Source: an uncultured Psychromonas sp. (GTDB lineage Bacteria > Pseudomonadota > Gammaproteobacteria > Enterobacterales > Psychromonadaceae). Taken from it: a DNA stretch of 64,000 nucleotides. The notes below the pieces were generated by a model. The model ran no database searches, was not told the DNA's origin, and saw only the letters and a list, made by a program, of their open reading frames with translations. A program made the translations under genes and the position numbers. The DNA lies in contig NZ_CANLFB010000021.1 in NCBI RefSeq assembly GCF_947489755.1, forward strand, positions 1-64,000. Reading direction: 5' to 3'. Below, in pieces: positions 31,144 to 39,781 of this stretch; the stretch's first letter is position 1; every line of letters begins with the position of its first letter.

Positions 31144-32860
31144 CAGTTTTCTCCGTTTTGCTTAGGTACATATCTTCCATACTGCCTGATTTTATTTGCA
31201 TTGGATAAACGTGTTCTTCAGGGTCAATTGCGACGTCAACAAATACAACACGATCTTTCAATTCAAATGCACGTGTTAATGCAGGCTCAAGTTCTTCAAT
31301 TTTATCGACCTTAATGCCGATATGATTATATGCTTCAGATAATTTAACAAAATCAGGCACACTATCCATATAAGAATGAGATTGACGACCACCATAGAAC
31401 ATTTTTTGCCACTGTTTTACCATACCCAAAGAGCGATTGTTCAATAGTAGGATAACTAGCGGAATGTTGTATTGCATACAAGTAGATAACTCTTGAATAT
31501 TCATTTGAATAGAGCCATCACCCGTTACACATACAACAGGGCGATCTGGGAATGCTATTTTACAACCCATTGCTGCCGGTAAGCCGAAGCCCATCGTGCC
31601 TGCACCGCCAGAGTTAATCCATTGGCGAGGTTCTTTAAATGGGTAATATTGCGCTGCCACCATTTGGTGCTGACCAACGTCAGATGTCACGATTGCATCG
31701 CCTTTAGTTACTTTGTATAAACATTGGATCACTTGTTGCGGTTTGATATGTGTTTCTGATGTTTTGTAAGCAAGACAATCTTTAGCGCGCCATTCATTAA
31801 TTTGATCCCACCAAGCATTAATACTTTCACTGTCATTAGTGGCTTGTGTTTCGTCAATAAGATCCAACATTTGCTGTAATACTACTTCCACGCTACCAAC
31901 GATTGGTAAATCTGCATGGATGTTTTTTGAAATAGAGGTTGGGTCAATATCAATGTGCATGATTTTTGCGTGTGGACAGAATTTCTCTACATTGTTTGTT
32001 ACGCGGTCATCAAAACGCGCACCACAAGAAAAAATTAAATCTGCATTATGCATTGATTTATTTGCTTCATAATTACCATGCATGCCTAACATACCGATAA
32101 ACTGTTTGTGCTCACCTGGGAATGCACCCAACCCCATTAAGGTATTGGTTACCGGCAAGTTTAACTTTTCAGCAAGTTCTAATACTTGTTTTGATGCATT
32201 AGCAATAATAGCGCCACCACCAACATATAAAACAGGTTTTCTAGCACTTAATAATGCTGCAACAGCACGTTTTATTTGCCCTTTATGACCGCTTAATGTC
32301 GGATTATATGAGCGTAAGCTGACACTTTCAGGATATTCATAAGGAAATTTGTTCAGTGGGTTTTGCACATCTTTTGGCAATTCGATAACCACTGGACCCG
32401 GTCGACCTGTTGAAGCAATATAAAATGCTTTTTTGATCGCCATTGGAATTTCTTCAGCAGTGCGGCATGAAAAGCTGTGTTTTACGACGGGACGAGAAAC
32501 ACCGATCATATCGGTTTCTTGGAATGCATCGTCGCCAATCCAGAAAGTAGGTACTTGACCTGATAAGACAACTAATGGAATTGAATCCATGTAAGCTGTT
32601 GCAATACCGGTAATACAGTTTGTAGCACCTGGCCCAGCTGTTACTAATACACAACCGACTTTACCCGTTGAACGTGAATAAGCATCAGCCATGTGTACAG
32701 CAGCTTGCTCATGACGAACTAGATAATGTTCAATTTTGTCTGATTGGAAGATGGCGTCGTAAATATCTAATACTGAACCGCCGGGGTAGCCAAAGATATG
32801 TTCTATACCTTCGTCCTGTAGAGAGCGCACAACCATTTCTGCGCCTGAGAGCATTTCCAT
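31136..32860 (-). CDS. ilvI: Acetolactate synthase III large (catalytic) subunit
   Basis: ThDP-dependent enzyme making acetolactate or acetohydroxybutyrate for valine, leucine and isoleucine. At 574 residues it equals E. coli IlvI. The catalytic Glu of ThDP enzymes lies in [12 protein letters not shown] (about residue 48), the FAD-related region includes GARFDDRVT, and the ThDP/Mg motif is [15 protein letters not shown]. The start [14 protein letters not shown] matches E. coli. The ribosome-binding site AAGG lies in the loop of a perfect hairpin, 32864-32879. Confidence 0.96.
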   Translation of the reverse strand: MEMLSGAEMVVRSLQDEGIEHIFGYPGGSVLDIYDAIFQSDKIEHYLVRHEQAAVHMADAYSRSTGKVGCVLVTAGPGATNCITGIATAYMDSIPLVVLSGQVPTFWIGDDAFQETDMIGVSRPVVKHSFSCRTAEEIPMAIKKAFYIASTGRPGPVVIELPKDVQNPLNKFPYEYPESVSLRSYNPTLSGHKGQIKRAVAALLSARKPVLYVGGGAIIANASKQVLELAEKLNLPVTNTLMGLGAFPGEHKQFIGMLGMHGNYEANKSMHNADLIFSCGARFDDRVTNNVEKFCPHAKIMHIDIDPTSISKNIHADLPIVGSVEVVLQQMLDLIDETQATNDSESINAWWDQINEWRAKDCLAYKTSETHIKPQQVIQCLYKVTKGDAIVTSDVGQHQMVAAQYYPFKEPRQWINSGGAGTMGFGLPAAMGCKIAFPDRPVVCVTGDGSIQMNIQELSTCMQYNIPLVILLLNNRSLGMVKQWQKMFYGGRQSHSYMDSVPDFVKLSEAYNHIGIKVDKIEELEPALTRAFELKDRVVFVDVAIDPEEHVYPMQIKSGSMEDMYLSKTEKTDA

Positions 32861-33375
32861 AATTTGTATCCTTATACAATCGGTTAATTGCGTCGTTTTC
32901 TACCTGTATCGGGTAGAAGCAACCTTGTTTAAATGAGCTTTTAACTTTACGTTAATGAAAATAAAATGCATCTAAAAAATCGATTTTTATGATGTTTTTT
33001 TACACTTATTTGTTGTGTTGCAGATTTTAAGCCTTAACTCTATTAATTGTGACTGACTATTTATAAATATTCTTTTGTGGATAGTTTGTTAGCCGTCATC
33101 ATGAGTTCTATTACTTAATCCGTTAAGTGATTTTATTATTTTTAACCTTATTACGTGAATCTCGGGGTTGATACTTTTTATGTATTAACGATAATCCAAA
33201 TCAGCTTAAGAAACGTATCTGAAATAGGTAACTTACAGATTGCTTATATATAAGCCTGACTTTGCTTAATAAAAGCTGGACTAACTGGCTATTAATTTTG
33301 ATTGTTCTCTATTTATTTCATAGATAATTGGTTAAAATTCGCCTCTTTTTACGAATATATTAATAGTGAGCCTCA
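32861..33375. promoter_or_regulatory. Divergent ilvIH/prfB intergenic region with ilvI leader hairpins
   Basis: On the ilvI side, TTGTAT-CCTT-ATACAA (32864-32879) is a perfect hairpin whose minus-strand loop is the AAGG ribosome-binding site. A second hairpin, TTCTACC/GGTAGAA, lies at 32898-32918. On the prfB side, TTGATT (33298-33303) and TAGATA (33321-33326) with a 17-bp spacer form a weak promoter candidate. No gene is seen in the 515 bp. Confidence 0.5.
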
Positions 33376-34474
33376 ATGTTTGAAGTAAATCCTATTCTTA
33401 ATCAACTTAAAGACCTAACTGAGCGTGCTGAAATGCTTAGGGGGTACCTTTGACTACGACGCCAAAGTAGAGCGACTTGAAGAAGTTAGCCGTGAACTTG
33501 AATCGTCTGAAGTTTGGAACGATCCTGAGCATGCACAAGCATTAGGAAAAGAACGCAGTAGCCTTGAATTAATAGTGAAAACCATTGATGCATTAACAGA
33601 AGGTACTGACGAAATTGAGATGCTAGTCGAAATGGCTGTCGAAGAAAGTGATCAAGATAGTTTTGATGAAGCTATTAAAGAAGCCAATGATCTTGAAAAG
33701 CAACTTGAAGTGCTAGAGTTTCGTCGTATGTTTTCAGGTAAACAAGATGCGTGTTCTTGTTATCTTGATATTCAATCAGGCTCTGGTGGTACTGAAGCAC
33801 AGGATTGGGCGAATATGCTGCTACGTATGTATTTACGTTGGGGCGAAGCAAACGGATATAAAACAGAATTAATGGAAGCAACACCGGGCGATGTCGCTGG
33901 TATTAAAGGTGCGACTATTCGCTTTAGCGGGGAATATGCTTATGGTTGGTTACGTACAGAAACAGGCGTACATCGTTTAGTCCGTAAATCGCCATTCGAT
34001 TCATCGGGTAAACGTCATACCTCTTTTGCCTCTGCGTTTATTTACCCTGAAATTGATGACAACATCGATATTCAAATTAACCCAGCGGATTTACGCATTG
34101 ACGTTTATCGTGCATCGGGGGCGGGTGGTCAGCATGTTAATACAACCGAATCTGCGGTTCGTATTACGCATGTACCCACTAATATAGTGGTGCAGTGTCA
34201 GAATGACCGTTCGCAACATAAAAATAAAGACCAAGCGATGAAGCAACTTCGTGCAAAACTTTATGAGCATGAAGTACAATTGCAAAATGTAGAAAAACAA
34301 ATTAATGAAGATGGTAAGTCGGATATTGGCTGGGGTAGTCAGATTCGTTCATACGTATTAGATGACTCGCGTATTAAAGATTTGCGTACGGGTGTTGAAA
34401 ATCGTAATACTCAAGTTGTATTAGATGGCGATTTAAATAAATTTATTGAAGCAAGCCTGAAATCTGGGTTGTAA
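33376..34474 (+). CDS. prfB: Peptide chain release factor 2, with programmed +1 frameshift
   Basis: RF2 releases the peptide at UGA and UAA. Translation starts at ATG 33376 ([20 protein letters not shown]). After 25 codons it meets an in-frame UGA at 33451-33453, within CTTAGGGGGTACCTTTGAC. This is the classic RF2 frameshift site: an internal Shine-Dalgarno-like AGGGGG and the slippery CTT TGA C. The +1 shift continues as [12 protein letters not shown] to 34474, giving 365 residues in all, equal to E. coli. The tripeptide anticodon SPF ([14 protein letters not shown]) and catalytic GGQ ([12 protein letters not shown]) are intact. lysS follows, as in E. coli. Confidence 0.97.
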
Positions 34475-34568
34475 ATAAAGCAAATAGTAGAAGCTTTACA
34501 CTAACGTATTTTGTGTAAGGCTCATTTAGAAACAAATTATGTAAGACACTAAACCGATAGGAACTATC

Positions 34569-36086
34569 ATGTCAGAGCAAAACCAAGCAGAAGCACCACA
34601 AGAAGAGTTGAACGATATTTTAGCTGCACGTCTAGAAAAATTAGATGCTATGCGTGAAAAGGGACAAGCATTCCCGAATGATTTCCGTCGTAAAAATATC
34701 TCAGATGAACTGCATAAGCTTTATGACGAAAAGAGTAAAGAAGAGCTAGAAGAGTTAGCCATTGAAGTGAGCATTGCTGGTCGTATGATGACACGTCGTA
34801 TTATGGGTAAAGCAAGTTTTGCGACTATTCAAGATATGGGCGGTCAAGTTCAAGTTTACGTTGCACGTGATAACTTAGCTGAAGGTTTTTACAATACTGA
34901 ATTCAAAAAATGGGATTTAGGCGATATTGTGGGCGCTACAGGTGTTTTATTTAAAACTAAAACAGACGAGCTAAGTATTAAAGTATCAGAAATCCGTATT
35001 CTGACTAAAGCACTACGTCCATTGCCAGACAAGTTCCACGGTTTATCTGATACTGAAGCTTGTTATCGTCAACGTTACCTTGACTTAATTGCCAATGAAT
35101 CATCACGTAAAACATTTATTTTACGTAACAAAATCGTAACGGCTATTCGTACTTACTTAAATGAACGTAATTTCATGGAAGTAGAAACGCCAATGTTACA
35201 AGCCATTCCTGGTGGCGCAACTGCACGTCCATTTGAAACATTTCATAATGCATTAGATTTACCAATGTATTTGCGTATTGCACCAGAATTAAATCTTAAG
35301 CGTTTAGTGGTTGGTGGTTTTGAGCGTGTATTCGAAATTAACCGTAGTTTCCGTAACGAAGGTGTTTCAACGCGTCATAACCCTGAATTTACCATGATTG
35401 AGTTTTACCAAGCCTACGCTGATTACATTGATCTAATGAACTTAACAGAAGACATGTTACGTACTATTACAGAAAATGTATTAGGTTCAAGCATTGTTAA
35501 ATACGGTGAAGAAACGTTTGATTTTGGTAAGCCTTTCATTCGCTTAACAATGAAAGAGTCAATCCTTGAATACAATGAAGGTATTGAAGCATCTGAGCTA
35601 GATAGCATGGAAGGCTTACAAGCACTTGCTAAGCGTTTAGAAATTCATTTAAAAGATAGCTGGGGCGAAGGTAAAGTCTTAACTGAGATCTTTGAAGAGA
35701 CTGCTGAGCACAAACTAATGCAACCAACGTTCATTACTGCTTACCCTGCAGAAGTATCACCATTAGCACGTCGTAATGACGATAACCCAGACGTAACAGA
35801 TCGTTTTGAGTTCTTCGTGGGTGGTCGTGAGTTAGCCAATGGTTTCTCTGAGTTAAACGACTCACAAGATCAAGCACAACGTTTCATGGACCAAGTTGCA
35901 CAGAAAGAATCGGGTGATGACGAAGCAATGTTCTACGATGCAGATTACATCACTGCACTAGAGCACGGTTTACCGCCAACAGCGGGTGAAGGTATTGGTA
36001 TCGATCGTTTAGTGATGTTGTTTACTGACAGCCATACGATTCGTGACGTATTACTATTCCCACACATGCGCCCACAATCTAAATAA
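34569..36086 (+). CDS. lysS: Lysyl-tRNA synthetase (class II)
   Basis: Charges tRNA-Lys. The 505-residue protein equals E. coli LysS. It has an N-terminal OB-fold anticodon domain (about residues 60-150, [20 protein letters not shown]), class II motif 2 ([20 protein letters not shown], about 260-279) and motif 3 ([13 protein letters not shown], about 474-486). It lies 94 bp after prfB on the same strand, a conserved gene pair, and ends at a strong terminator. Confidence 0.97.
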   Translation: MSEQNQAEAPQEELNDILAARLEKLDAMREKGQAFPNDFRRKNISDELHKLYDEKSKEELEELAIEVSIAGRMMTRRIMGKASFATIQDMGGQVQVYVARDNLAEGFYNTEFKKWDLGDIVGATGVLFKTKTDELSIKVSEIRILTKALRPLPDKFHGLSDTEACYRQRYLDLIANESSRKTFILRNKIVTAIRTYLNERNFMEVETPMLQAIPGGATARPFETFHNALDLPMYLRIAPELNLKRLVVGGFERVFEINRSFRNEGVSTRHNPEFTMIEFYQAYADYIDLMNLTEDMLRTITENVLGSSIVKYGEETFDFGKPFIRLTMKESILEYNEGIEASELDSMEGLQALAKRLEIHLKDSWGEGKVLTEIFEETAEHKLMQPTFITAYPAEVSPLARRNDDNPDVTDRFEFFVGGRELANGFSELNDSQDQAQRFMDQVAQKESGDDEAMFYDADYITALEHGLPPTAGEGIGIDRLVMLFTDSHTIRDVLLFPHMRPQSK

Positions 36087-36156
36087 TAAGTGCACTTTAT
36101 TATTTAATATTTAGTACTTATTACTTTTATTATTTAGTGCTTATTATTTAAGAGAA

Positions 36157-36186
36157 CTAAGCCTCGATTTTCGAGGCTTTTTTTTG
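36157..36186 (+). terminator. Intrinsic terminator after lysS
   Basis: GCCTCGA (36161-36167), loop TTT, TCGAGGC (36171-36177), then eight T residues. Confidence 0.92.
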
Positions 36187-36663
36187 CCTGTTATTTATGC
36201 AGAGAATGATTGCCGATATTTCATTTAATGGTTATTTTCTTTCATAAAAGAACCACATTCTCATTTAAAAAAATTAATACCATTAATTATTTCTGTTATG
36301 TCTGATTGGCTATTTCATCATTTTAATGAATATTAAAATGAAAGCATTCATGTCTAAGTTTCATCTTCTTTAAATGCTTTACTTTTAAATAATTGATTTT
36401 TAATGCGTTAAGGAATAAATACTCAGTTTCTTGTCATATCCTTTATATATTAAGTACTTATTTTTTTTATAAACAATATCAAAAGCACTTAACAAACTTA
36501 TCTTTATTCATGTTTTTCTTGAAATTTTCATGAAATGGCCTGGGTCTTTTAAAGCGACAGTAACTTACATTCAATTAATAACGAGTTGTTGTTTACAGCT
36601 TTTTTACTCATAACTTGTTTTTAAAACATAACGTATTAACCCAACATATTAAGGTCAATTACC
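36187..36663 (+). other. AT-rich gene-free region before the Cys-rich protein
   Basis: About 480 bp, very AT-rich, with no reading frame or RNA gene that I recognise. It must contain the promoter of the 36664 gene, but no -10/-35 pair stands out among the many AT-rich hexamers. Confidence 0.4.
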
Positions 36664-36942
36664 ATGAAAAAAATATTAAAAAATAAACCTGCTATCATCG
36701 CTGCTAGTCTTGTCACTGCTGCTTTAACTATTAATCCTGCATATGCTGGATGCGGTGCTTCTTGTGATGCTTTCTGTTCGCCTTGTTCTGCTAACGTGAC
36801 TAAAGTGGTTAACCCATGTGCCGTTAAGAACCCATGTGCAATTAAAAGCAACCCTTGCGCAGCAAAGAATCCTTGTGCGGCTAAAAATCCATGTGCAGCA
36901 AAGAACCCTTGCGCGGCTAAAAACCCTTGTGCAGCTAAATAA
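36664..36942 (+). CDS. Exported Cys-rich protein with tandem NPCAAK repeats
   Basis: A 92-residue protein not assignable to a characterised family. It has a signal peptide (MKKILKNKPAIIAASLV..., cleavage after NPAYA, about residue 28), a short head GCGASCDAFCSPCSAN with four Cys, then seven NPCA(A/V/I)K hexapeptides to the C-terminus. The mature form has 11 Cys in about 64 residues and no acidic repeats. Such spacing suggests metal binding or disulfide/redox chemistry, but this is inference. AAGG lies about 10 bp before the ATG. An imperfect 34-nt-loop hairpin terminator follows, then a gene of unknown function (37095). Confidence 0.8.
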   Translation: MKKILKNKPAIIAASLVTAALTINPAYAGCGASCDAFCSPCSANVTKVVNPCAVKNPCAIKSNPCAAKNPCAAKNPCAAKNPCAAKNPCAAK

Positions 36943-36977
36943 TGCCAATCATAATGATTTAACTTAATTGGTATAAG
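36943..36977. repeat. Short inverted repeat with ATACCAAT-type ends
   Basis: TGCCAATCAT at the left and AATTGGTATA at the right enclose about 18 AT-rich bases, right after the Cys-rich gene. The ends match those of the 220-bp MITE-like family (see 42330-42549), so this may be an internally deleted copy. Confidence 0.45.
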
Positions 36978-37003
36978 TACTTCATTAGTTAATTGATTGT
37001 CGG

Positions 37004-37068
37004 AAAACAACGCATCCTAATAAACGTTTTGCTATAACATTTTACTAGAATGCGTTGTTTTATTTTTT
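37004..37068 (+). terminator. Hairpin terminator/attenuator between the Cys-rich gene and the next gene
   Basis: AAAACAACGCAT (37004-37015) pairs perfectly with ATGCGTTGTTTT (37050-37061) across a 34-nt loop, followed by ATTTTTTT. It would end the Cys-rich transcript or attenuate reading into the 37095 gene. Confidence 0.7.
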
Positions 37069-37094
37069 TCACTTTTAATATTGAGTTTTATATT

Positions 37095-37844
37095 ATGAAT
37101 AAAATATCCTGGTCTGCTTGTGAAAAAAATATTCCTCTAGAAGCACCTTTGTTAGGTTCAATTGAATATATTGATAGCCTATTAGTCGCTGCAAAAAAAG
37201 TAAAAGAATGTCATCGCCTTTTAGATAAAGGTGGGATTAATATTGTTAGTGAATTACTTAAAGGGCAGGGGACATTTTATCAGCTAAACCATTATCCTGA
37301 AGAAGATGTGTATGACAATGAAACGCATAGCCAATATTATTATCATAACCACCGAGGTATAGAGGCTGAACATGGTCATTTCCATACTTTTTTACGTTCG
37401 CCATCCATTCCCGAATCAATTAAGCCGATGGAAGGGTTTATGCGCTCAGAGCCATGGCCATTAGACGATAAAGCATTAGCGCATTTTGTTTGCATCTCAA
37501 TGGATGATGAAGGTTTGCCTATTGGTTTCTTTGCCGTCAACAGATGGGTCTCTGCACAAACATGGTATTCAGCTAAAGATACTATTGCCTTATTGGATCG
37601 CTTTTGTATCGATCATGCTTACCCTAACTTAGTCGTAAACCAATGGTTATCAGCGATGTTTATTTTGTTTAGGCCGCATATTGTTGCTTTATTAGAGCAT
37701 AGAGACAAAGTGATAGAGTTTATGCATAAAAAAAATCCGCAGGTTGATGTGTTGGAAGATCGTGAATTAGATATGACAGGTTCATTTTCAATTACAGTGG
37801 ATGAGTGGATACAACAATTAACAGAGAAAGCTGACACTGCCTAA
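37095..37844 (+). CDS. Conserved-looking protein of unknown function with an HGHFH motif
   Basis: I do not recognise this 249-residue protein with certainty; an uncharacterised DUF family (possibly DUF6969, unverified recollection) is likely. No signal peptide or membrane helix is evident. The central segment YYYHNHRGIEAEHGHFHTFLR is His-rich and looks like a metal site. FFAVNRWVSAQTWYSA and FRPHIVALLEHRD are other distinctive stretches. ATG 37095 is preferred because an in-frame ATG at 37050 lies inside the terminator stem. It is adjacent to the NPCAAK protein on the same strand. Confidence 0.7.
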   Translation: MNKISWSACEKNIPLEAPLLGSIEYIDSLLVAAKKVKECHRLLDKGGINIVSELLKGQGTFYQLNHYPEEDVYDNETHSQYYYHNHRGIEAEHGHFHTFLRSPSIPESIKPMEGFMRSEPWPLDDKALAHFVCISMDDEGLPIGFFAVNRWVSAQTWYSAKDTIALLDRFCIDHAYPNLVVNQWLSAMFILFRPHIVALLEHRDKVIEFMHKKNPQVDVLEDRELDMTGSFSITVDEWIQQLTEKADTA

Positions 37845-38057
37845 TATTAACCACATTAATTAGCAGGGCTATTTTTTGTTATATATTTTCTTGTTATAAA
37901 TGTCGCAAAGGGATAATCATCAAAGCATTAATATCTTTTGGTTAATTCCCCTGACAGACGAATATTGAAGTTCCTATTTCAACGCCCTCAATTTCCGCTT
38001 TAAACGAAGTTATTTTTCCGTGAAAAATGTAGCTCTCTTATTTAATAGTGTTGATAT
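37844..38057. repeat. MITE-like element copy 1 (~214 bp)
   Basis: Begins ATATTAAC right at the preceding stop codon and ends GTTGATAT, an imperfect 8-bp terminal inverted repeat. The body (GCAAAGGGATAATCATC, GACAGACGA, CGCTTTAAACGAAG) aligns with copy 4 at 44303-44525. No coding capacity. Confidence 0.7.
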
Positions 38058-38189
38058 GACGCTATCTAAATCATTTTTATTATCGAAGATGGTATTAATA
38101 TGATGTACTAAAGTGAAATGATTTTTTTGTCGAAGAGAGGGTAAGTAAGCTAGGTAATAATATGCTACCTAGCTCTGTTTTTATAACGA

Positions 38190-38654
38190 CTAAGAAAAAC
38201 TAAGCTTGTCTTGTAGTTGTTCAATAAAGTGATTTAAGCCCGCTTCATCTATTTCATTAAAACGTTCTGTTACAGGACTATCAATATCTAATACTGCTAT
38301 CGTTTTACCATTATAATTAATAGGAACAACAATTTCTGATTGGCTTGCTGCATCACAAGCAATATGACCTGGAAATTCATGCACGTCAGCGATACGTTGA
38401 GTTGTATTAGTGCTAAATGCTTTACCACAAACGCCTTTATCTAAGTCGATACGCACGCAAGCAACATTACCTTGGAATGGACCCAATACAAGTTGGTCTC
38501 CTTTTAATAAATAAAAACCTACCCAATTTATGTTGGATAAATTCATATTAAGCAATGCACTGATATTAGACAGGTTTGCTATTAAGTCATTCTCATCTTC
38601 TATAAGTGCAATGGCTTGTTTGGTGAGTAATTGGTAGTCGGCTAATGTTTTCAT
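38190..38654 (-). CDS. msrC: Free methionine-(R)-sulfoxide reductase
   Basis: A GAF-domain enzyme that reduces free Met-R-sulfoxide using thioredoxin. The 154-residue protein has NWVGFYLLKGDQLVLGPFQG near residue 43 and three catalytic/resolving Cys at 66, 76 and 100 (NVACVRID, KGVCGKAF, GHIACDAAS). Their spacing of 10 and 24 is identical to E. coli Cys84/94/118. The C-terminal VLDIDSP motif is typical. It is a single gene. Confidence 0.92.
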   Translation of the reverse strand: MKTLADYQLLTKQAIALIEDENDLIANLSNISALLNMNLSNINWVGFYLLKGDQLVLGPFQGNVACVRIDLDKGVCGKAFSTNTTQRIADVHEFPGHIACDAASQSEIVVPINYNGKTIAVLDIDSPVTERFNEIDEAGLNHFIEQLQDKLSFS

Positions 38655-38869
38655 TTTTACCTGCTTCTTAATTAATTATATAGAGAGAATAAATATTTTT
38701 ATCATTAACGCAAGAGAGAATTAAGTCTGATTAGGAGGGATTAATGAGAAATAAAAAAATTTTTTAATAAAATGGAACTTTTTATTAAAAATTCTTTTTT
38801 TATGCACATTTTTTACACATTCATTGTTTATTCTATCGTTCTTGGTTTTAGTCTTATAGGATTTTCTAA

Positions 38870-39157
38870 ATGAAACAATGTTCAAAAGTTTTACTTGCTT
38901 TCGCTCTTTCTGTTGGTTTTATAGGGCAAAGTTATGCTGCCGATTCTGATCAAGGAAGTCGTCCTCAGGGTGGTCCTCCTGCTTTCTCATCGATCGATAG
39001 TGATGGTGACGGCGAAATTAGTTTTAGTGAGTTTTCATCTAAAGAAATCCCACAAGGTGATCATCAAACTATCTTTGATGAAATCGATTCAAATGGCGAT
39101 GGCGTTATTACTGAAAGTGAATTTAGTAGTCACAAGCCACCTCGTCCACAGAATTAA
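38870..39157 (+). CDS. Secreted EF-hand calcium-binding protein
   Basis: A 95-residue exported protein. The signal peptide ends at SYA (about residue 23). Two canonical 12-residue EF-hand loops follow: DSDGDGEISFSE (43-54) and DSNGDGVITESE (73-84), each with Asp/Asn/Gly ligands and a final Glu. Pro-rich patches flank the pair (RPQGGPP; KPPRPQN). It lies 625 bp upstream of a BaeS-like kinase whose periplasmic domain is also Pro/Arg-rich, so a role in calcium sensing with that system is conceivable but inferred. Confidence 0.85.
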   Translation: MKQCSKVLLAFALSVGFIGQSYAADSDQGSRPQGGPPAFSSIDSDGDGEISFSEFSSKEIPQGDHQTIFDEIDSNGDGVITESEFSSHKPPRPQN

Positions 39158-39222
39158 TAATTTAGACAGCTATTGCGAACAGTCATTTTGATTGAGCTAG
39201 GTTGTCTGCATATTATTAATAC

Positions 39223-39253
39223 TTTTTACAGTTACATTATGTCACTGTAAAAA
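39223..39253 (+). terminator. Terminator after the EF-hand gene
   Basis: TTTTTACAGT (39223-39232) pairs with ACTGTAAAAA (39244-39253), loop of 11. AT-rich sequence follows, and it could act in both directions. Confidence 0.6.
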
Positions 39254-39295
39254 TAAAAATAAGTACTTTCCATCTAGATCTTAAAGGAAAGACAC

Positions 39296-39781
39296 ATGAC
39301 TAAATAAGTATGGAAGGAGGCGTAAGATCTCCTCCGTATTTATCTTCATCATATCGTACAACGTAAATTACTTTTTAATGTAAATTAACTTTGTGCTTTA
39401 TGATGGGAAATTGGTATCGATCAGGGTGATTCGACTATCAATACTGCTACATAATTTTGTAATAGTATATTTTATAGGTAAACCCGTTAGTCTTTAAAAA
39501 TACTAACGGGTTTATTTTTATAATGTGCTTGCAGAACCTACTAAGTAAACTTCAATAGTTATTCTTCTCTATATCGACTTACCATTCAGGTACGAAACTC
39601 TCCAAACGATGATGTGAATAGATTCTAGGTAGAAAGAGGAAGTGTTAACAGGTATATATTATTTTAAAACCTACTTATTCAGTATGTTGAATGATTAACT
39701 ACTTGTTAATTTCTTGTGAAATCGCAAGATGGGTTAATATCGTTTCCTTAATTTAAAAAAACACCGTATTACAAGCATGAG
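39296..39781 (+). other. Spacer between the EF-hand gene and the histidine kinase
   Basis: No gene is seen. It contains an imperfect hairpin GTATGGAAGGAG/CTCCTCCGTAT (about 39308-39339) and a strong one, AAACCCGTTAGT/ACTAACGGGTTT (39480-39491, 39502-39513), followed by ATTTTTAT. The latter is terminator-like although no gene immediately precedes it; a short untranslated or small RNA between 39260 and 39515 is possible. Confidence 0.5.

Noticed and set aside
33425-34474. prfB as a gene starting at ATG 33425 or as a frameshifted pseudogene
   Set aside because: The upstream frame plus slip site reproduces the 365-residue RF2 exactly; the frameshift is the known programmed one.
37050-37094. N-terminal extension of the HGHFH protein from ATG 37050
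   Set aside because: The ATG is in the right arm of a perfect 12-bp terminator stem and the extra residues are low-complexity hydrophobic.
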